NCBI GenBank assembly: GCA_002733135.1
Contig: NVUJ01000005.1
Coordinates: forward strand, 1-64,000
Origin: Cycloclasticus sp.
GTDB lineage: Bacteria > Pseudomonadota > Gammaproteobacteria > Methylococcales > Cycloclasticaceae
Length of the DNA stretch: 64,000 nt
Reading direction: 5' to 3'
In this document: piece after piece, positions 40,256 to 51,427 of the stretch
Layout: each line of letters begins with the position of its first letter
Position numbering within the stretch: the first letter of the stretch is position 1
Notes under the pieces: model-generated
Seen by the model: the letters and a program-made list of their open reading frames with translations, nothing else
Databases searched by the model: none
Told to the model about the DNA's origin: nothing
Program-made: the position numbers and the translations under genes

Positions 40256-41722
40256 ATGAAAACATTCAAAATAAGCCATTATACCATCCTAGTAATTTTT
40301 ATTACTTTGCTAAGTGGCTGTGCCGTTAACCCTGCAACAGGCGAACGTGACTTCGTTTTAATGTCTGAAAGCGAAGAACTGGCATTGGGTCGTGAATATA
40401 GCAAACAAGTGATGAAAGAGTATCGTGCATACGATAACCCCTCACTTCAGGCCTACGTGCAATCAATAGGTGATCGAGTCGCTAGAGTGAGCGATCGGCA
40501 AAATTTATTTTACCGCTTTACTTTATTAGATAGCATGCAGGTGAATGCATTTGCTTTGCCAGGTGGGTACATTTACATTACTCGAGGCTTGTTAGCTTAT
40601 CTAAATAGCGAGTCAGAATTAGCTGCTGTTTTAGGACATGAGTTGGGGCATGTGACGGCCAGACATTCAGTGCGTCAGCACAGTTTATCTACAGCAACAA
40701 ATTTGTTAGGTGGCATTGTTGCAGCTGCGACGGGGGTGCAAGGCGCGGGCCAACTATCAAGCTTGTTGAGCACAGGGATTATTCGAGGATACGGGCGTGA
40801 GCACGAACTAGAAGCCGATGGTTTGGGTGCCGACTATCTAGTTAGGGCTGGGTATCCGGCCACTGCCATGCGCAAAGTAATAACAACGTTAAAAAACCAG
40901 GAGCTGTTTGACAAACAATTGGCCAAGGAGCAGGGGCGAAAACCACGTGCGTACCACGGCGTTTTTTCGACGCACCCAGACAATGATACGCGTCTGCAAC
41001 AAGTGTTAAATCGTTCTGGACGAGGCGTTAATTTAAATCAGGACACTAACAGGGTGGATATTAACTTTTTAAATAAGTTAGCAGGGTTAACGTTTGGAGA
41101 CAGTGAGGAAGATGGGGTAACGCGCAACAATGTTTTTTATCACAAGGATTTAAACTTTAAAGTTAAATTCCCTGCAAGTTGGTTGATATCAAATAGGCCA
41201 AATGCTATAGCGGCCTCAGCCCCAAAAGACGAAGCATTTATGCAGGTGATTATGCAAGATTTAAATCAAAAGTTAACACCTAAGCAATTTATAAAAACAC
41301 GCTTGGGAATTAGCAATTTTATTGGTGAGCGGCCTTTATCTATCGATGGCTTTCGTGGGCATACAGTGGTTGCTGATGGGGAAACGCCCTATGGACAAAG
41401 ACAAACGCGGGTCGCTGTTTTATTTGATGGGAGGCGAGCGTTTATCTTTTTTTCTGCTGCGAAACAAAAAAATACTTTTGCGCGGTTTGATCCGTATTTT
41501 CTTAACACCATAAAGAGTTTTTCTCGGCTTAACTCAAAAGATAAAAGGATTGCTTCAGAATTAACGCTCAAATTGATTAAATTCAAACGCTCACAAAGTT
41601 TAAGTGTTTTGGCGAAAAGCTCCCCTATTACGCATCACGCTGAGCAACAGTTACGGCTTTTAAATGGCTTTTATCCAAAAGGGGAGCCTAAATCAGGTGA
41701 CCTAATCAAGATAGTTCGTTAG
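40256..41722 (+). CDS. M48-family metalloprotease lipoprotein
   Basis: Lipobox LLSGC; HELGHVTARH. Confidence 0.93.
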   Translation: MKTFKISHYTILVIFITLLSGCAVNPATGERDFVLMSESEELALGREYSKQVMKEYRAYDNPSLQAYVQSIGDRVARVSDRQNLFYRFTLLDSMQVNAFALPGGYIYITRGLLAYLNSESELAAVLGHELGHVTARHSVRQHSLSTATNLLGGIVAAATGVQGAGQLSSLLSTGIIRGYGREHELEADGLGADYLVRAGYPATAMRKVITTLKNQELFDKQLAKEQGRKPRAYHGVFSTHPDNDTRLQQVLNRSGRGVNLNQDTNRVDINFLNKLAGLTFGDSEEDGVTRNNVFYHKDLNFKVKFPASWLISNRPNAIAASAPKDEAFMQVIMQDLNQKLTPKQFIKTRLGISNFIGERPLSIDGFRGHTVVADGETPYGQRQTRVAVLFDGRRAFIFFSAAKQKNTFARFDPYFLNTIKSFSRLNSKDKRIASELTLKLIKFKRSQSLSVLAKSSPITHHAEQQLRLLNGFYPKGEPKSGDLIKIVR

Positions 41723-41814
41723 AATAATTGTCCGAAAAAACTAATATTGCGGTCACTAAGTGATTTACTTCGTGTTGGCAGTCAATATCGCCGCAAAGAT
41801 ATAAGGAGTAATAC

Positions 41815-43107
41815 ATGTCGTCAAAAAAATTAACGTTAACAGATAACTCAACAGGCAAAAGTATAGAGTTGCCTCTGTTAGAGGGGACGCTCGGCAACCC
41901 AACGATTGATGTTAAAGGAATCCCTGGTGCATTAGGTTACTTTACTCATGACCCAAGCTTTGGCACAACAGCTAGTTGTGAAAGCAATATTACGTTTATT
42001 GATGGCGATAAAGGCATATTGCTTCACAGAGGTTACCCAATAGAGCAGTTAGCTAAACAGAGTGATTACTTAGAAACGGCGTATCTTCTTATTCATGGTG
42101 ATTTGCCAAATGAGAAAGAATACGAAACGTTTGTCACGATAATTAGACGTCATACGATGATTAATGAGTCGCTAAAGAAGTTTTTTGATGGATTCCGTCA
42201 TGATGCCCACCCGATGTCTATGATGATGGGCGTGGTGGGTTCTTTGGCTGCTTTTTATCATGAAGGCTTAAACATGAATGATCATGAGCATTTGATGATT
42301 TCAGCGCATCGATTGATTTCAAAATTACCGACTATCGCGGCGGCTTGTTATAAGCATTCGATTGGTGAGCCCATCGTTTATCCGCGTAATGATTTAGATT
42401 ACTGCGAAAACCTACTTCACATGATGTTTTCTGTGCCGTGTGAAGATTATGTTGTAAGCCCAATAGCCGCCAAAGCATTAAACTTATTATTTATTTTGCA
42501 TGCGGATCATGAGCAAAATGCGAGCACGTCTACGGTTAGGCTGGTAGGTAGTACAGGTGCGAACCCATTTGCCTGTATTTCCGCAGGTATTGCTGCGTTA
42601 TGGGGGCCGGCTCATGGCGGTGCTAATGAAGGCGTTTTAAAAATGCTGGAAGAAATTGGTTCAGTAGAGAATATCCCTAAATATTTAGAAAAAGCAAAAG
42701 ATAAAAATGACCCGTTTAGATTAATGGGTTTTGGTCACCGTGTGTATAAAAACTTTGACCCAAGGGCTACGATTATTAGGGGTGTATGTTACGAGGTTCT
42801 TGAGGAAACAGGCGTAGAAGATCCTATGTTTGAATTAGCGATGAAGCTTGAAGAAGCTGCATTGCAAGATAGCTATTTCGTCGATCGTAAACTTTACCCT
42901 AACGTTGATTTTTACTCAGGTGTTATCTATAAAGCGCTGGGCATACCAGTTAGCATGTTCACGGTGATGTTTGCTCTAGCAAGAACATCTGGTTGGGTGT
43001 CACATTGGTTAGAAATGATGGCTGACGAGGATAGTAGGATTGGACGGCCGCGCCAGCTTTATACAGGCGAACCCCAGCGAGATTACGTCTCGATTGCAGA
43101 TCGTTAA
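41815..43107 (+). CDS. gltA: Citrate synthase
   Basis: 430 aa; [33 protein letters not shown]. Confidence 0.99.
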   Translation: MSSKKLTLTDNSTGKSIELPLLEGTLGNPTIDVKGIPGALGYFTHDPSFGTTASCESNITFIDGDKGILLHRGYPIEQLAKQSDYLETAYLLIHGDLPNEKEYETFVTIIRRHTMINESLKKFFDGFRHDAHPMSMMMGVVGSLAAFYHEGLNMNDHEHLMISAHRLISKLPTIAAACYKHSIGEPIVYPRNDLDYCENLLHMMFSVPCEDYVVSPIAAKALNLLFILHADHEQNASTSTVRLVGSTGANPFACISAGIAALWGPAHGGANEGVLKMLEEIGSVENIPKYLEKAKDKNDPFRLMGFGHRVYKNFDPRATIIRGVCYEVLEETGVEDPMFELAMKLEEAALQDSYFVDRKLYPNVDFYSGVIYKALGIPVSMFTVMFALARTSGWVSHWLEMMADEDSRIGRPRQLYTGEPQRDYVSIADR

Positions 43108-43164
43108 TTAAAGATAATTAGGATTTAAAAAATGTGCTTAAACGGCGTATTTTTTGCACATAAC

Positions 43165-45618
43165 TTAAAAAAGCTCTTCAATGGTTTGCTGCTCAGCGCT
43201 CGAATTAGTTGACGGGTTGTTTTGCTCCGCAGAGGCCGGCACGTTGTCTTCCCTAAAATACTCAAAAATTGCGCGAGGGTTGGATGGGTTGGTTTTTAAA
43301 CCTGTTTCAGGGTCTATTAAAATGCCAACAATGCCATCAGGTTGGGATAGTTCTTGATTCGGGGTTCCTTTAAGTGCGTCCTTCATAAATGACATCCAGA
43401 TTGGTAAAGCGGCTCTACCCCCGGTTTCTCTGTTGCCTAAAGGGCTGCTGTTATCCTTGCCAACCCAAGCGACGGCAACTAGTGATGGGTTGAAACCGTT
43501 GAACCAAGCATCGCGTTGCTCATTTGTTGTGCCCGTTTTCCCCGCTAAATCAGAGCGCCCTAAGCTGAGCGCTCGTCGCCCAGTTCCTCGTTTTACTACG
43601 TCGCGTAATAAAGAATTGATGAGGAAGCTCACTTGTGATGACATAACACGGGTTGCCTTTTTAGGGCTTAGGGGCCTGGTGTCTTCACTGTTCAAGTCTA
43701 GGGCATCTTCTGGGCTAGTGACAGTTGGTATTGCAAGGTCATCAGGGTCTTTGGCAGCATTTGCTGACGCAGTCATTGGGTCTGCTTTAAAGAGCTCATC
43801 GCCAGAATAGGAAATGATTTTATCAATAAAGTAAGGAGTAATTTGGAAGCCCCCATTAGCTAGTACTGAGTAGGCAGTTGCCATTTGGTACGGATTTGCA
43901 GCACCACTTCCAAGAGCGAGAGAAAGGTTTCGAGGGAGTGATGATGGTTCAAAGCCGAAGTGGCCAGCAAAATTGCGGACGTAATTCACCCCAATATCCC
44001 TCAGGATGCGTATTGAAACAAGGTTTCGCGAGTGTGTTAACGCTTCTCTTAAACGAGTAGGGCCGAAGAATTTACCGCTATAGTTTTCTGGCCGCCATTG
44101 CTGTTCGAGCCCAGCGTCATCGAAAACAACGGGAGCATCGTTAATTAATGTGGCCGTTGTGTAACCTTTTGATAGCGCAGCGGAATATAAAATTGGCTTA
44201 AAGCCGGAGCCTGGTTGTCGCTTAGCTTGAAATGCACGGTTAAATTTATTGTAAAAATAATCGTAGCCACCGACAAGGGCGGTTAAAGAGCCGTCGTCCG
44301 GGTTCATCGCTACAATGGCACCAGATGCTTCCGGCACTTGAGCCAATTCATACGAGAGGTTGTCGGGTTTTTTACGAACGCGCACGATGTCTCCGATGGA
44401 CAAGATATCCGCTGCTGTTTTAGGTTGTTTGCCTTGTTTGTTTTCGTTGATATAAGGCCAAGCCCATTTTAAGTCATCCCAAGTTATCTCGTTGGGCTGG
44501 TTATCTTTAGTAAGGGTCGTTATTCCAAGATCGTTGATAGCAGTAACAATGGCGGGTTCAGTTTCTCCGATGAGCTTGAAGGAAGCTAATGGGGTTAAGT
44601 CTAGGTTGCTAACGTCTTGTTCCGTTAGGTCGATATGGCCTAAGGTGCCTCGATAGCCGTGTCGTTTATCATAGTCATGTAAGGCGTTTTTGACGGCGTG
44701 ATTGGCTGCTTCTTGCTGGGTGGCGGAAATAGTCGTATAAACGTGCATGCCAGATGTGTAGATATCATCACCATACATTTTATGCATTTCATCCCTAACC
44801 ATTTCGGCAACAAAAGGCGCGTGAAGTTCGATGGCAAGTGAATTTAAACGAGAGGTAATAGGCTGGGCAGTGGCGTCATCATGTTGCTGCTTATTAATGT
44901 AGTTTAGGCGAGCGAGGCGACTAAGAACGTAATTTCGCCTTATTAGCGCGCGTTTCGGGTTGCTGATAGGATTAAAGGCAGATGGCGCCTTTGGCAACCC
45001 AGCAATCATCGCTTGCTCTGCAAGTGTCAATGCTGAAAGCGGTTTACCATAGTAGACGTCTGCTGCTGCGGCAATTCCATACGAGCGATGGCCAAGATAA
45101 ATCTTATTTAGGTAAAGCGCCAATATCTCCTGCTTAGATAGCTGTTGCTCGATGGTAAAAGACAATAAAATTTCGCGAACTTTTCGTATATAGGTCTTTT
45201 CTTTGGTTAAAAAGAAGTTGCGGGCAACCTGCATAGTAATTGTGCTGCCGCCTTGTTTTTTCTCTCCAGTTAGGATGAGTTGAGTAGCTGCGCGAACTAA
45301 TCCAAAAAAATCTACACCAGAATGCTGAAAAAAATCTTTATCTTCCGCAGCTAAAAAAGCGTTTATTTGCATGGTTGGGATATCATCGTACAGAGTGGGA
45401 ATGCGCTTTTTTTCACCAAATTTTGCGATGAGCTTGCCCTCTTTGCTGTATACGCTCAGGGGAGTTTGAAGATGAATATTCTTGAGTGTTTGTGAATCCG
45501 GAAGATTTGGGATGATAACAATGGTGATGTAAGCGCCTACGGCTGTCGAGATTACAATGCCGACGATGAAAGCCCATTTAAAAATAAAAAAAACAAGGGA
45601 GCGAGATTGTTGAGACAT
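43165..45618 (-). CDS. mrcA: Penicillin-binding protein 1A
   Basis: GGSTITMQVARNFFL transglycosylase motif; RQPGSGFKP transpeptidase motif; AGKTGTTNEQRDAWFNG. Confidence 0.97.
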   Translation of the reverse strand: MSQQSRSLVFFIFKWAFIVGIVISTAVGAYITIVIIPNLPDSQTLKNIHLQTPLSVYSKEGKLIAKFGEKKRIPTLYDDIPTMQINAFLAAEDKDFFQHSGVDFFGLVRAATQLILTGEKKQGGSTITMQVARNFFLTKEKTYIRKVREILLSFTIEQQLSKQEILALYLNKIYLGHRSYGIAAAADVYYGKPLSALTLAEQAMIAGLPKAPSAFNPISNPKRALIRRNYVLSRLARLNYINKQQHDDATAQPITSRLNSLAIELHAPFVAEMVRDEMHKMYGDDIYTSGMHVYTTISATQQEAANHAVKNALHDYDKRHGYRGTLGHIDLTEQDVSNLDLTPLASFKLIGETEPAIVTAINDLGITTLTKDNQPNEITWDDLKWAWPYINENKQGKQPKTAADILSIGDIVRVRKKPDNLSYELAQVPEASGAIVAMNPDDGSLTALVGGYDYFYNKFNRAFQAKRQPGSGFKPILYSAALSKGYTTATLINDAPVVFDDAGLEQQWRPENYSGKFFGPTRLREALTHSRNLVSIRILRDIGVNYVRNFAGHFGFEPSSLPRNLSLALGSGAANPYQMATAYSVLANGGFQITPYFIDKIISYSGDELFKADPMTASANAAKDPDDLAIPTVTSPEDALDLNSEDTRPLSPKKATRVMSSQVSFLINSLLRDVVKRGTGRRALSLGRSDLAGKTGTTNEQRDAWFNGFNPSLVAVAWVGKDNSSPLGNRETGGRAALPIWMSFMKDALKGTPNQELSQPDGIVGILIDPETGLKTNPSNPRAIFEYFREDNVPASAEQNNPSTNSSAEQQTIEELF

Positions 45619-45879
45619 TTAATTAAATTCTTTTAAGTATTGTAAGAATATTGCAAAGGTGTAGTATTCTATTAGCATTGTGAAGGAAATCACATTAACA
45701 ATAGATGGATTCATATACTTTAATAGACAAAGGTGTAATTTTAATAATTAAGGCTATACTCTAAGTTAGCTTCGTTAGTTATTGATTTTCTACTTGATTT
45801 TGTGGTTATATTGTATTTAAATTCAGTTGCTAAGAAATGTTTAATTTAGAAAGATAATAAGAAAAAGGAAAAAAAAAGG

Positions 45880-46941
45880 ATGTCTTTTTTCAAACGTAAC
45901 AACCCGAATGTACTAGGTGTGGACGTTAGCTCATCTGCTGTTAAGTTGATAGAGCTTAGTAAGCACGGCGAACGTTATCGTGTTGAAAGCTATGCGGTCG
46001 CACCGTTACCAGATAATGCCGTTATTGATAATAACTTTGCAGACATTGAAGCCATTAGCCAAGCGTTGCGTACAGCAGTAGAGCGTTCAGGTACAAAATT
46101 AACTCAAGTAGCTCTCGCTGTTTCTGGCTCTGCAGTCATCACTAAAATTGTGACAATTCCTGACTCTGAAAGCGACGATGAGCTTGAGGCGCAGATTGAG
46201 ATGATTGCTGATCAGTATATCCCTTACTCTCTTGATGAGGTTAATTTAGATTTTAGTGTTCTAGGGCCCAACGAAAAGAACAAGAGTATGATTGATGTTC
46301 AATTGGCTGCATCTAGACGGGAAAATATAGAGGATAGAATTGCAGCTCTTGAGCTGGCAGGGCTGAAAGCGAAAGTCGTTGATGTAGAGGCGTATGCTCT
46401 AGAAAATGCGTATGGCCTTATAGTCGACTCCTTACCTGAGTTCGGCCCAGAAGCAACGATTGCTATTGCTGACACGGGCGCTAATGTAACAACGCTCAAC
46501 ATACTACACAAAAACAAAGTTATTTATTCTCGCGAACAAGGGTTTGGCGGCAAGCAACTAACTGACGAAATACAGAGGCGTTATAGTCTAACTAACGAAG
46601 AGGCGGGGATGGCTAAGAAGCATGGTGGCCTACCAGATAGTTATATTGTTGATGTTTTAGACCCATTCAAAGAAGTAATGTGCCAGCAAATAGGGCGCTC
46701 ATTGCAGTTTTTTTTCTCATCTAGTTCTCAACGGACAGTTGACCAAATTATTTTATCAGGCGGCACTTCCTCTCTTCCGGGCGTAGATGCTTTGTTGGAA
46801 GAAAAGTTAGGTACACCAGCAATTGTTGCCAACCCTTTCTCACAGATGACACTAGCTGCAAAAGTTAAGGCGCAAGCGTTAAGAAATGATGCGCCGGCCA
46901 TGATGATTGCGGCTGGCCTTGCATTAAGGAGTTTTGATTAA
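45880..46941 (+). CDS. pilM: Type IV pilus assembly protein PilM
   Basis: 353 aa actin-like; VLGVDVSSSAVKLIELS; pilMNOPQ order. Confidence 0.97.
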   Translation: MSFFKRNNPNVLGVDVSSSAVKLIELSKHGERYRVESYAVAPLPDNAVIDNNFADIEAISQALRTAVERSGTKLTQVALAVSGSAVITKIVTIPDSESDDELEAQIEMIADQYIPYSLDEVNLDFSVLGPNEKNKSMIDVQLAASRRENIEDRIAALELAGLKAKVVDVEAYALENAYGLIVDSLPEFGPEATIAIADTGANVTTLNILHKNKVIYSREQGFGGKQLTDEIQRRYSLTNEEAGMAKKHGGLPDSYIVDVLDPFKEVMCQQIGRSLQFFFSSSSQRTVDQIILSGGTSSLPGVDALLEEKLGTPAIVANPFSQMTLAAKVKAQALRNDAPAMMIAAGLALRSFD

Positions 46942-47498
46942 TGGCCAAAATAAATCTTCTTCCCTGGCGGGAAGAGCATCGTAAAGAACAGCAAGCAGAT
47001 TTCCTTATCTTCTTGGGCATGGGCGTGTCGGCGGCAATTGTAATAATGCTGTCGGTTCACCTTACAATCAACAGTATGATTGATAATCAGAATGGACGAA
47101 ATCGTTTTTTACAAAATGAAATTACCGTTTTAGATAAAAAAATTAAAGAAATTAAAGAGTTAGAAAAAACTAAAAGCAGGCTGTTGGCAAGGATGGATGT
47201 CATACAGAGGTTACAAAGTAGTCGCCCAGAAATTGTGCATATGTTTGATCAGTTAGCGAAAACAGTTCCAGCAGGGGTCTATCTGACCAAATTTAGCCAA
47301 AAGGGAAAAAGTCTTTCGATTGCAGGGAATGCGCAGTCTAATACCCGGGTGTCCGCATATATGAGAAGCTTAGAAGAATCTCCTTGGTTGAAAGGAACGG
47401 ATTTAAATGTTATTCGTTCTAAAGGCGTTGACGCAAATAGTTTTACTTTAAAGGTAGCGCAATCTAAGGTTGGAGCGCCCGCGGAGGGAGCAAAATGA
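46941..47498 (+). CDS. pilN: Type IV pilus assembly protein PilN
   Basis: INLLPWREEHRKEQQADFL. Confidence 0.96.
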   Translation: MAKINLLPWREEHRKEQQADFLIFLGMGVSAAIVIMLSVHLTINSMIDNQNGRNRFLQNEITVLDKKIKEIKELEKTKSRLLARMDVIQRLQSSRPEIVHMFDQLAKTVPAGVYLTKFSQKGKSLSIAGNAQSNTRVSAYMRSLEESPWLKGTDLNVIRSKGVDANSFTLKVAQSKVGAPAEGAK

Positions 47499-48073
47499 AT
47501 TTAGAAGATATTAATTGGGATTATAACGAAGCGGGTAATTGGCCGCCAGTAATTAAATTTTTTGTAGTGCTTTTAATCAGTGTGTTGTTGATGGGTGGAT
47601 GGGTTTATTACGATACGCTCGACCAACTAGAAGGTTTAGAAAAGGTTGGAAAAAAGGAACTGGCGTTAAAAAAGACGTTTGAGACTAAACAAGAAAGGGC
47701 GGCGAACCTTGAGTCGTACAAACAACAGTTAGTGGATATGCAAGAGCAATTTGGGGCGATGTTGCAACAACTCCCGAATAAAACTCAAATTGCCGATTTA
47801 TTGGTGGATGTTTCTCAAGCAGGATTAGCTAGTGGTCTAGAGTTTAGTTTGTTCCAGCCTTCTCGCGAAACTCGAAGAGACTTTTATGCGGAAAAACCAA
47901 TTAATATTGTCGTAGTGGGTAAGTATCATGAGTTTGGCGAGTTCGTTAGTAATTTGGCTGCTTTACCTAGAATTGTGACGTTACATAATGTGTCATTGAC
48001 GCCTAATGGGGATATTATGAGGCTAAGCGCAACTGCGAAAACTTATCGTTATTTAGATGAGAGTGATAAATGA
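47495..48073 (+). CDS. pilO: Type IV pilus assembly protein PilO
   Basis: Position plus TM/coiled coil, QLPNKTQIADLLVDVSQAGLASGLEFSLFQP. Confidence 0.95.
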   Translation: MNLEDINWDYNEAGNWPPVIKFFVVLLISVLLMGGWVYYDTLDQLEGLEKVGKKELALKKTFETKQERAANLESYKQQLVDMQEQFGAMLQQLPNKTQIADLLVDVSQAGLASGLEFSLFQPSRETRRDFYAEKPINIVVVGKYHEFGEFVSNLAALPRIVTLHNVSLTPNGDIMRLSATAKTYRYLDESDK

Positions 48074-48612
48074 TGACGTCATTACAAAAATATCAACGAA
48101 TTACACGTTCGGCATTAATTGTAATAATGATGGCTTTATCTGGTTGTGTAAGTGAAGAGTTTGACGACCTAAAAGCATATATTGTACGAGTCCAGGCTAA
48201 GCCAGCTACACCAATTGAGCCAATGCCTGTTTTAAAATCATATGAGACCTTTAAATATGTTGCAGAGGGGTTAAGGGACCCGTTTAAAAAAGTTGATGAG
48301 CCAACGCCCATTGATGTTGCAGGGAAGGTTGAAGGCCCTGGGCCAGATGTAGAGCGTGAGAAGGAGGAGCTAGAAAGTTATCCTTTAGATACTTTACGCA
48401 TGGTAGGCACACTATCAAAGAGTGGGGAGCTTTGGGGGCTAGTGAGGGCGAACGATGGGGTAATTCATCGTGTCCAACCAGGGCAATATTTGGGTCAAAA
48501 TTTTGGCAAAATAATTCAAGTACAAGAGCAACAAATTGATTTAGGCGAGTGGGTAGCAGCAGCTAACGGCAAATGGCGTGAAAGAGAAGCATCTTTAGCG
48601 CTCGTTGAATAA
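48070..48612 (+). CDS. pilP: Type IV pilus lipoprotein PilP
   Basis: Lipobox LSGC; YPLDTLRMVGTLSKSGELWGLVRANDGVIHRVQPGQYLGQNFGKI. Confidence 0.95.
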   Translation: MMTSLQKYQRITRSALIVIMMALSGCVSEEFDDLKAYIVRVQAKPATPIEPMPVLKSYETFKYVAEGLRDPFKKVDEPTPIDVAGKVEGPGPDVEREKEELESYPLDTLRMVGTLSKSGELWGLVRANDGVIHRVQPGQYLGQNFGKIIQVQEQQIDLGEWVAAANGKWREREASLALVE

Positions 48613-48628
48613 AAATGAGAGTTGATAA

Positions 48629-50758
48629 ATGAAACATGTAAATAAGGGAAAATTCATGCACAAGTCAAATATAAGTGGATGGGGTATAGCAAGGCAACTA
48701 AATAATAGACTTTTGAAAGGAGCTATCGCCTTGGCATGTTGGGTTCCATTGGTTATAACATCAGTTAATGCGGCGGCACTGAAAGACATACAGTTTTCTG
48801 GGTTGCCGGGTAACAAGGTCCAAATAGAATTAGTTTTAGATGGTTCCCCTGGGCAATTAAAAAGCTTTAGTACCGATAACCCCGCTCGTATTGCAATTGA
48901 TTTGGAAGGGGTTAGTAATCAGGCGGGTAAAATGTCTACGCCGATTAATATTGGCAAAGCGGTGAGTATTAGAGCGCTTGAAGCGGGTGGTAAGACAAGA
49001 ATTGTCTTACGCTTAAGTGATTCGACGCCTTATGCGACAAAAGTCATAGAGAATAGCGTTTTTATAACGTTAGGAAATATTTCGACAGCTCCAACAAGTA
49101 ATTCCGGGCAGCCTGTACAAGTGGTTGGCTCGGCAGTTAAAAAAGAAGTCAGGGGTATTGATTTTAGACGCGGTGAAGAGGGTGAAGGTCGTGTTTTAGT
49201 CAGCCTAACAAATGCATCTTCTATTGTTGATATTAAGCAAGAAGGCAATAAAGTAATCGTAGATATTAAAGATACGATATTACCAGCAGAATTAGCGAAC
49301 AGATATGATGTGTTGGACTTTGCAACACCCGTAAAAACGATTGACGCAACGTCCACCGCTAATGGCACTCGCTTGTCAATAACGCCCATTGGCTTATATG
49401 AGTTCTTGTCGTATCAGATGGATGGTTTATTAGCGATTGAGTTTAGGCCATTAACCAAAGCAGAAGAAGCAGAATTAGCTGCAAATAAATTCCCTTACAC
49501 AGGCGAAAAGCTATCACTTAATTTCCAAAGCATAGAGGTCAGATCGGTCCTTCAATTGTTAGCAGATTTTACAAATATGAACTTGGTGGCTAGTGACTCA
49601 GTCGGTGGTAATGTGACATTGAGGCTAAACAACGTTCCATCAGACCAAGCGTTAGACATCATTTTAAAAAGCAAGGGTTTGGCTAAAAGGGTAGTGGGGA
49701 ACGTAATGATGGTGGGACCACAAGCAGAAGTCGCCGCACAAGAAAGGATTGAACTAGAGGCAAAAAAACAGGTTATTGAATTGTCGCCGCTATTGTCAGA
49801 ATTTTTTGAGATTAGTTATGCTAAAGCATCATCATTAGCTAGTGTACTCAGATCACAAGGCGCGTCGAATCAAAATACAAGGTTGATATCAAATAGGGGC
49901 GGGGTATCAGTAGATGCGCGGACAAACACATTAATTGTACAAGAGACGGCAGAAAAACTTGTTGAGATACGCACCATTATTGAGCGTTTAGATCGACCAG
50001 TTCGCCAAGTAATGGTTGAATCGCGTATTGTAATCGCAAATGATGATTTTACACGGGACTTAGGGGTTAGATTTGGCGTGGCGGGTGTAGACCAGAGCAA
50101 TGACTCCGTGTCTGCAGTGACGGGTGGTATTGATGGGGGGTTTGTAGACACCACTGTCGGTATTGAAGATTTTGGTGGCTTGATAGTAGATTTACCAGCG
50201 GCAAGCCCTGCAGGGGCAATTCAATTTTTGGTTGGTAAAATTGGTAGCTCATTATTGCAGCTAGAATTATCAGCATTACAGACCGAGGGACAAGGCGAGA
50301 TTATATCAAGTCCGCGCGTAATTACGTCTGATCAAACCACGGCTACCATTAGTCAAGGTGTTGAGATACCATTTCAAGAAGCATCGTCTTCTGGTGCGAC
50401 CTCAACAAGCTTCCAAAAGGCCGAGTTAAACTTAACCGTTACACCAAGAATTACACCAGATGATAAGATTAATCTTGAATTAAATATAACTAAAGACGCG
50501 CCAGATTTCTCTAGCTTAGGCACAGATGGTGTGGCGATTAATACACAAAGAGTAACAACAACAGTGCTTGTTGATAACGGCGATACGGTTGTTTTAGGTG
50601 GTATTTATGAAAGGGATAAAAGCCATAATGTTCGTAAGGTGCCTTTCTTTGGTGACCTGCCAGGAATTGGGGTGTTATTTAAGAAGGAGTTTCAGCAAGA
50701 TAATAATCGTGAATTACTATTTTTTATAACGCCTAAAATTTTAAAAGATAATTTATAA
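48629..50758 (+). CDS. pilQ: Type IV pilus secretin PilQ
   Basis: 709 aa; AMIN domain, STN domain, C-terminal secretin domain with VPFFGDLPGIGVLFK. Confidence 0.98.
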   Translation: MKHVNKGKFMHKSNISGWGIARQLNNRLLKGAIALACWVPLVITSVNAAALKDIQFSGLPGNKVQIELVLDGSPGQLKSFSTDNPARIAIDLEGVSNQAGKMSTPINIGKAVSIRALEAGGKTRIVLRLSDSTPYATKVIENSVFITLGNISTAPTSNSGQPVQVVGSAVKKEVRGIDFRRGEEGEGRVLVSLTNASSIVDIKQEGNKVIVDIKDTILPAELANRYDVLDFATPVKTIDATSTANGTRLSITPIGLYEFLSYQMDGLLAIEFRPLTKAEEAELAANKFPYTGEKLSLNFQSIEVRSVLQLLADFTNMNLVASDSVGGNVTLRLNNVPSDQALDIILKSKGLAKRVVGNVMMVGPQAEVAAQERIELEAKKQVIELSPLLSEFFEISYAKASSLASVLRSQGASNQNTRLISNRGGVSVDARTNTLIVQETAEKLVEIRTIIERLDRPVRQVMVESRIVIANDDFTRDLGVRFGVAGVDQSNDSVSAVTGGIDGGFVDTTVGIEDFGGLIVDLPAASPAGAIQFLVGKIGSSLLQLELSALQTEGQGEIISSPRVITSDQTTATISQGVEIPFQEASSSGATSTSFQKAELNLTVTPRITPDDKINLELNITKDAPDFSSLGTDGVAINTQRVTTTVLVDNGDTVVLGGIYERDKSHNVRKVPFFGDLPGIGVLFKKEFQQDNNRELLFFITPKILKDNL

Positions 50759-50785
50759 AAGAATTTGTAAATAAAACATAAAAAC

Positions 50786-50808
50786 ACGGGGCTGTGCCCC
50801 GTTTTTTT
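50786..50808 (+). terminator. Rho-independent terminator after pilQ
   Basis: CACGGGGCTGTGCCCCGTTTTTTT. Confidence 0.92.
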
Positions 50809-50905
50809 ATGTTTAAAGTTAAACTCAATAGCATGATATCAGAATATATTTTGATAAGGCATGGCGTGATATAGTTGAACTATGAATTATTAAACATGTA
50901 GTTGG

Positions 50906-51427
50906 ATGCTAAAAAAACATAATATATATCTAATTGGCCCAATGGCCGCCGGGAAAACTACAGTAGGTAAGTTATTATCGAAGAGCTTAGATAAGGACTG
51001 TTTTGATACAGATGCAGAAATAATAAAGTGCACAGGTGTTGATATTGCACTTATTTTTGAGCTTGAAGGAGAGGAAGGCTTTAGGAAACGAGAAACGGAT
51101 AAGCTGAGGAAATTGGCACAATTAAATAACGTGGTTATTTCAACAGGTGGCGGTATTATTTTGAAAGAAGAAAATCGTAAACTTATGCGGCAGACAGGCC
51201 GAATCATTTATTTACAATGCTCAGTAGAACAACAGCTCAGCAGAACAAAGTTTGATAAGAAAAGACCTTTATTGCAAGTCGAAAACCCAAAAGAAAAACT
51301 TAATGAACTAATGAAATTCCGTGCGCCGGTCTATGAGTCAATAGCAGATATAATTATTAGCACGAACAAAACTAATAGTAAAAATATTATTAGAGAGATT
51401 ATTCAAAAGTTAGATTTTAAACAATGA
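50906..51427 (+). CDS. aroK: Shikimate kinase
   Basis: [30 protein letters not shown]. Confidence 0.96.
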   Translation: MLKKHNIYLIGPMAAGKTTVGKLLSKSLDKDCFDTDAEIIKCTGVDIALIFELEGEEGFRKRETDKLRKLAQLNNVVISTGGGIILKEENRKLMRQTGRIIYLQCSVEQQLSRTKFDKKRPLLQVENPKEKLNELMKFRAPVYESIADIIISTNKTNSKNIIREIIQKLDFKQ